From contig NZ_SMDS01000002.1 of the NCBI RefSeq assembly GCF_013753875.1, forward strand, positions 21,114-85,113: a DNA stretch of 64,000 bases, in the 5' to 3' direction. Numbering within the stretch: position 1 is the stretch's first letter; each line of letters opens with the position of its first letter. The notes beneath the pieces were generated by a model. The model had not been told where the DNA came from and searched no databases. It saw nothing but the letters and a program-made list of their open reading frames with translations. The DNA comes from Candidatus Pantoea persica. Lineage in GTDB: Bacteria; Pseudomonadota; Gammaproteobacteria; Enterobacterales; Enterobacteriaceae. Positions 62,587 through 64,000 of the stretch are shown here, in pieces. Both the position numbers and the translations under genes were made by a program.

Positions 62587-63127
62587 TCAGGGCGGTCTGA
62601 AGCCGAGATCGGCGAGCAGATCGTCCACCTGCTCCTGGGTGGCGACCACGCCAGTCTGGTTGTGGCGGATCGGCGGGCCGTTTATTCAGGCTCTCCGACG
62701 GCTTCTCCGCCTCGCTCGCCAGATTCAGTATGGTTTCCACCAGCACTTGGATCAGCTTTTGCTCGATATTCTCAATCAGCTGCATCATGCGGTTGAGCAC
62801 CTGGCCGGTGAGATCCTGAAAGTCCTGCGCCATCATGATTTCCGTCAGCTCGGCGCTGGTGCGGCCGGTCAGGTCGGGCACCGCGCGCAGGAAATCACGG
62901 GTGTCGCCGACCAGCTCGCTGGCGATCGGCAGCGCCACTGGATCGGCAAACCAGGCGTCCCAGCTCGCGCTGAGCTGCGTCGCCTGCTGGAGCTTATTCA
63001 GCGCATCCTGCCCGTCCTCCGCCTCCTCAACGTTGTTGAAGCCGAGATCCTCGAGCAAATTGCGCACGATGCGGCGCATGGTGGCGAAATCGTCCACCAC
63101 TAAAAAACGCAGAGTTTTATCAGCCAT
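62587..63127 (-). pseudogene. CheY-CheZ in-frame fusion remnant
   Basis: [20 protein letters not shown] begins CheY (acidic pocket Asp12-Asp13 present). After NKLQ (residue 47) the frame goes directly into Che[21 protein letters not shown], then [20 protein letters not shown], the phosphatase active-site Gln/Asp motif of CheZ. CheY Asp57, Thr87 and Lys109 are deleted, as is the first part of CheZ. A frameshift near 62665 precedes the CheY-binding tail [14 protein letters not shown], ending at 62587. Confidence 0.87.
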
Positions 63128-63158
63128 ACAAGGGAGATCCAGATTAAGGAAAAAGCCA

Positions 63159-63368
63159 TGGCGGCGAGCTGACCAGCCGACTGATCGCCGCGCTGCAAGT
63201 GGGCATCGCGCTCGGCGGAGATGTGGGGCCGGTGCTCTCGGCAGCGGGGAAAGTGGTGGACGACTATACCTGGCCGCTGGTGGATTTGCGTATCGAATGG
63301 GCCGACTCCGAACGCGCACGCTCGATCCGCGCGACGCGCCGAGCTACGGCGTGCCCGGCGATGAATAG
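63159..63368 (+). pseudogene. DUF1028-family protein, C-terminal fragment
   Basis: [20 protein letters not shown], then [17 protein letters not shown], is the C-terminal half of a DUF1028 (Ntn-hydrolase-like) protein. The family ending [15 protein letters not shown] follows after a small deletion and frame change and stops at TAG 63366-63368. The N-terminal catalytic half is missing. DUF1028 genes often lie next to M20 peptidases, as here. Confidence 0.65.
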
Positions 63369-63882
63369 CGCGCTGCGCACGCTGGTGGCGCATCTGTGGG
63401 CGTCGCCGGAGAAGCCCGCGCTGTGCATTATCGGAGAGCCGACGGAGATGAAGCCGGTTTACGGCCACAAGGGCAAGGCGGCGATGCGCTGTGAGGTACG
63501 CGGCCGCGCCTGCCATTCAGCCTATGCGCCCTCGGGCGTCAATGCGATTGAGCAGGCGGCGAAGCTAATTGGGCACATCGTCGAGATTGGTGAGACGCTG
63601 CGGCAGACGCGCGACGCGCGCTTCGATCCGCCCTTCAGTACTCTGCAGGTCGGCACGGCGCTCAATATCGTGCCGCAGGATTGCCAGTTCGACCTTGAGC
63701 TACGCACGCTGCCGGGCGCCGACGCGGCGGCGGTGCTGGAGGATATCCAGGCGTTTGCGCGCCGCTTTAATCAGGAAGTAATTGCGGCGGGCGACCGCGC
63801 GGCATTCGAGGTGCTGGTGGCGCCCGGTTTTATCAACCACTCCGCGCCGCTGGGTGCGCCCCGCGACCGGGAGAGCCTATAG
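63369..63882 (+). pseudogene. ArgE-like M20 deacetylase, N-terminal part lost
   Basis: PALCIIGEPTEMKPVYGHKG, ACHSAYAPSGVNAIEQAAKL, and RFDPPFSTLQVGTALNIVPQ match the dimerisation and second catalytic part of acetylornithine deacetylase-like M20 peptidases. The N-terminal metal-binding segments are deleted; the frame abuts the DUF1028 fragment. It stops at TAG (63880-63882), before the family C-terminus. Confidence 0.78.
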
Positions 63883-63910
63883 CAGACCTTTCACCAGCTG
63901 CTGCGCCCGG

Positions 63911-64000
<90 letters not shown>

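Overview
The window looks like chromosome from a GC-rich enterobacterium of the Erwiniaceae (Pantoea/Erwinia/Mixta-like). The backbone from plsB to gltP follows Escherichia coli order: plsB-dgkA-lexA-dinF-yjbJ-zur-dusA-pspG-qor-dnaB-tyrB-yjbQ-yjbR-uvrA-ssb-yjcB-soxS-soxR-ghxP-yjcE-actP-yjcH-acs-gltP. Proteins are closest to that group, for example LexA ending in NGE plus a lost Trp-Leu, and a gluconate dehydrogenase set. The genome is decaying. About half of the recognisable genes are broken by premature stops, one-base indels and internal deletions, as in a recently host-restricted symbiont; that lifestyle is inference.

Layout. 1-18900: conserved core. plsB, dgkA, lexA, zur, dusA, pspG, dnaB, an Lrp/AsnC regulator with a YitT-like membrane protein, tyrB, uvrA and ssb are intact (lexA loses two terminal residues). 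dinF, yjbJ, a TraF-like outer membrane gene, qor, yjbQ, yjbR and a yahK-like alcohol dehydrogenase are broken. 18900-24950: an accessory block inserted between ssb and yjcB, with an intact isochorismatase-like hydrolase, a broken AraC regulator, an EamA exporter with one amber codon, an IS3-type remnant, and a broken polysaccharide flippase and TupA-like gene. 24950-39500: yjcB, broken soxS/soxR around a perfect SoxR operator, a broken glutathione S-transferase and ghxP, intact yjcE, a broken LysR-cidA-cidB set fused to yfaZ, a broken Phd/ParE pair, then intact actP, yjcH, acs and gltP. 39500-64000: almost all pseudogenes (murQ, aer, an AraC regulator, a nepI-like exporter, a DUF1471 gene, a yncE-like gene, dihydroxyacetone kinase, gluconate dehydrogenase, an MFS gene, a BapA-like adhesin, an OmpA-like gene, inositol genes, flhDC, flhBA, cheYZ, DUF1028, argE-like). 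Only sbmA, iolH and a LuxR-type regulator stay open here.

What still works. The intact genes cover phospholipid synthesis, DNA replication and repair with SOS control, zinc homeostasis, tRNA modification, aromatic amino acid synthesis, acetate uptake and activation, glutamate uptake and peptide import. Motility, chemotaxis, biofilm adhesion, inositol use and the superoxide response are lost. Regulatory sites (two LexA boxes at lexA, a Zur-like box at zur, a sigma-54 promoter at pspG, a SoxR operator, a PurR operator) are well kept even where the controlled gene is dead.

The most unusual features are: premature stops that are mainly TAG and fall often on conserved Trp codons; frequent CTAG tetranucleotides; three ATG-to-ATA start losses; several in-frame fusions of neighbouring genes by deletion; and a pure (TC)n run of 87 bases at the right edge. 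No rRNA, tRNA, CRISPR array or prophage was seen.
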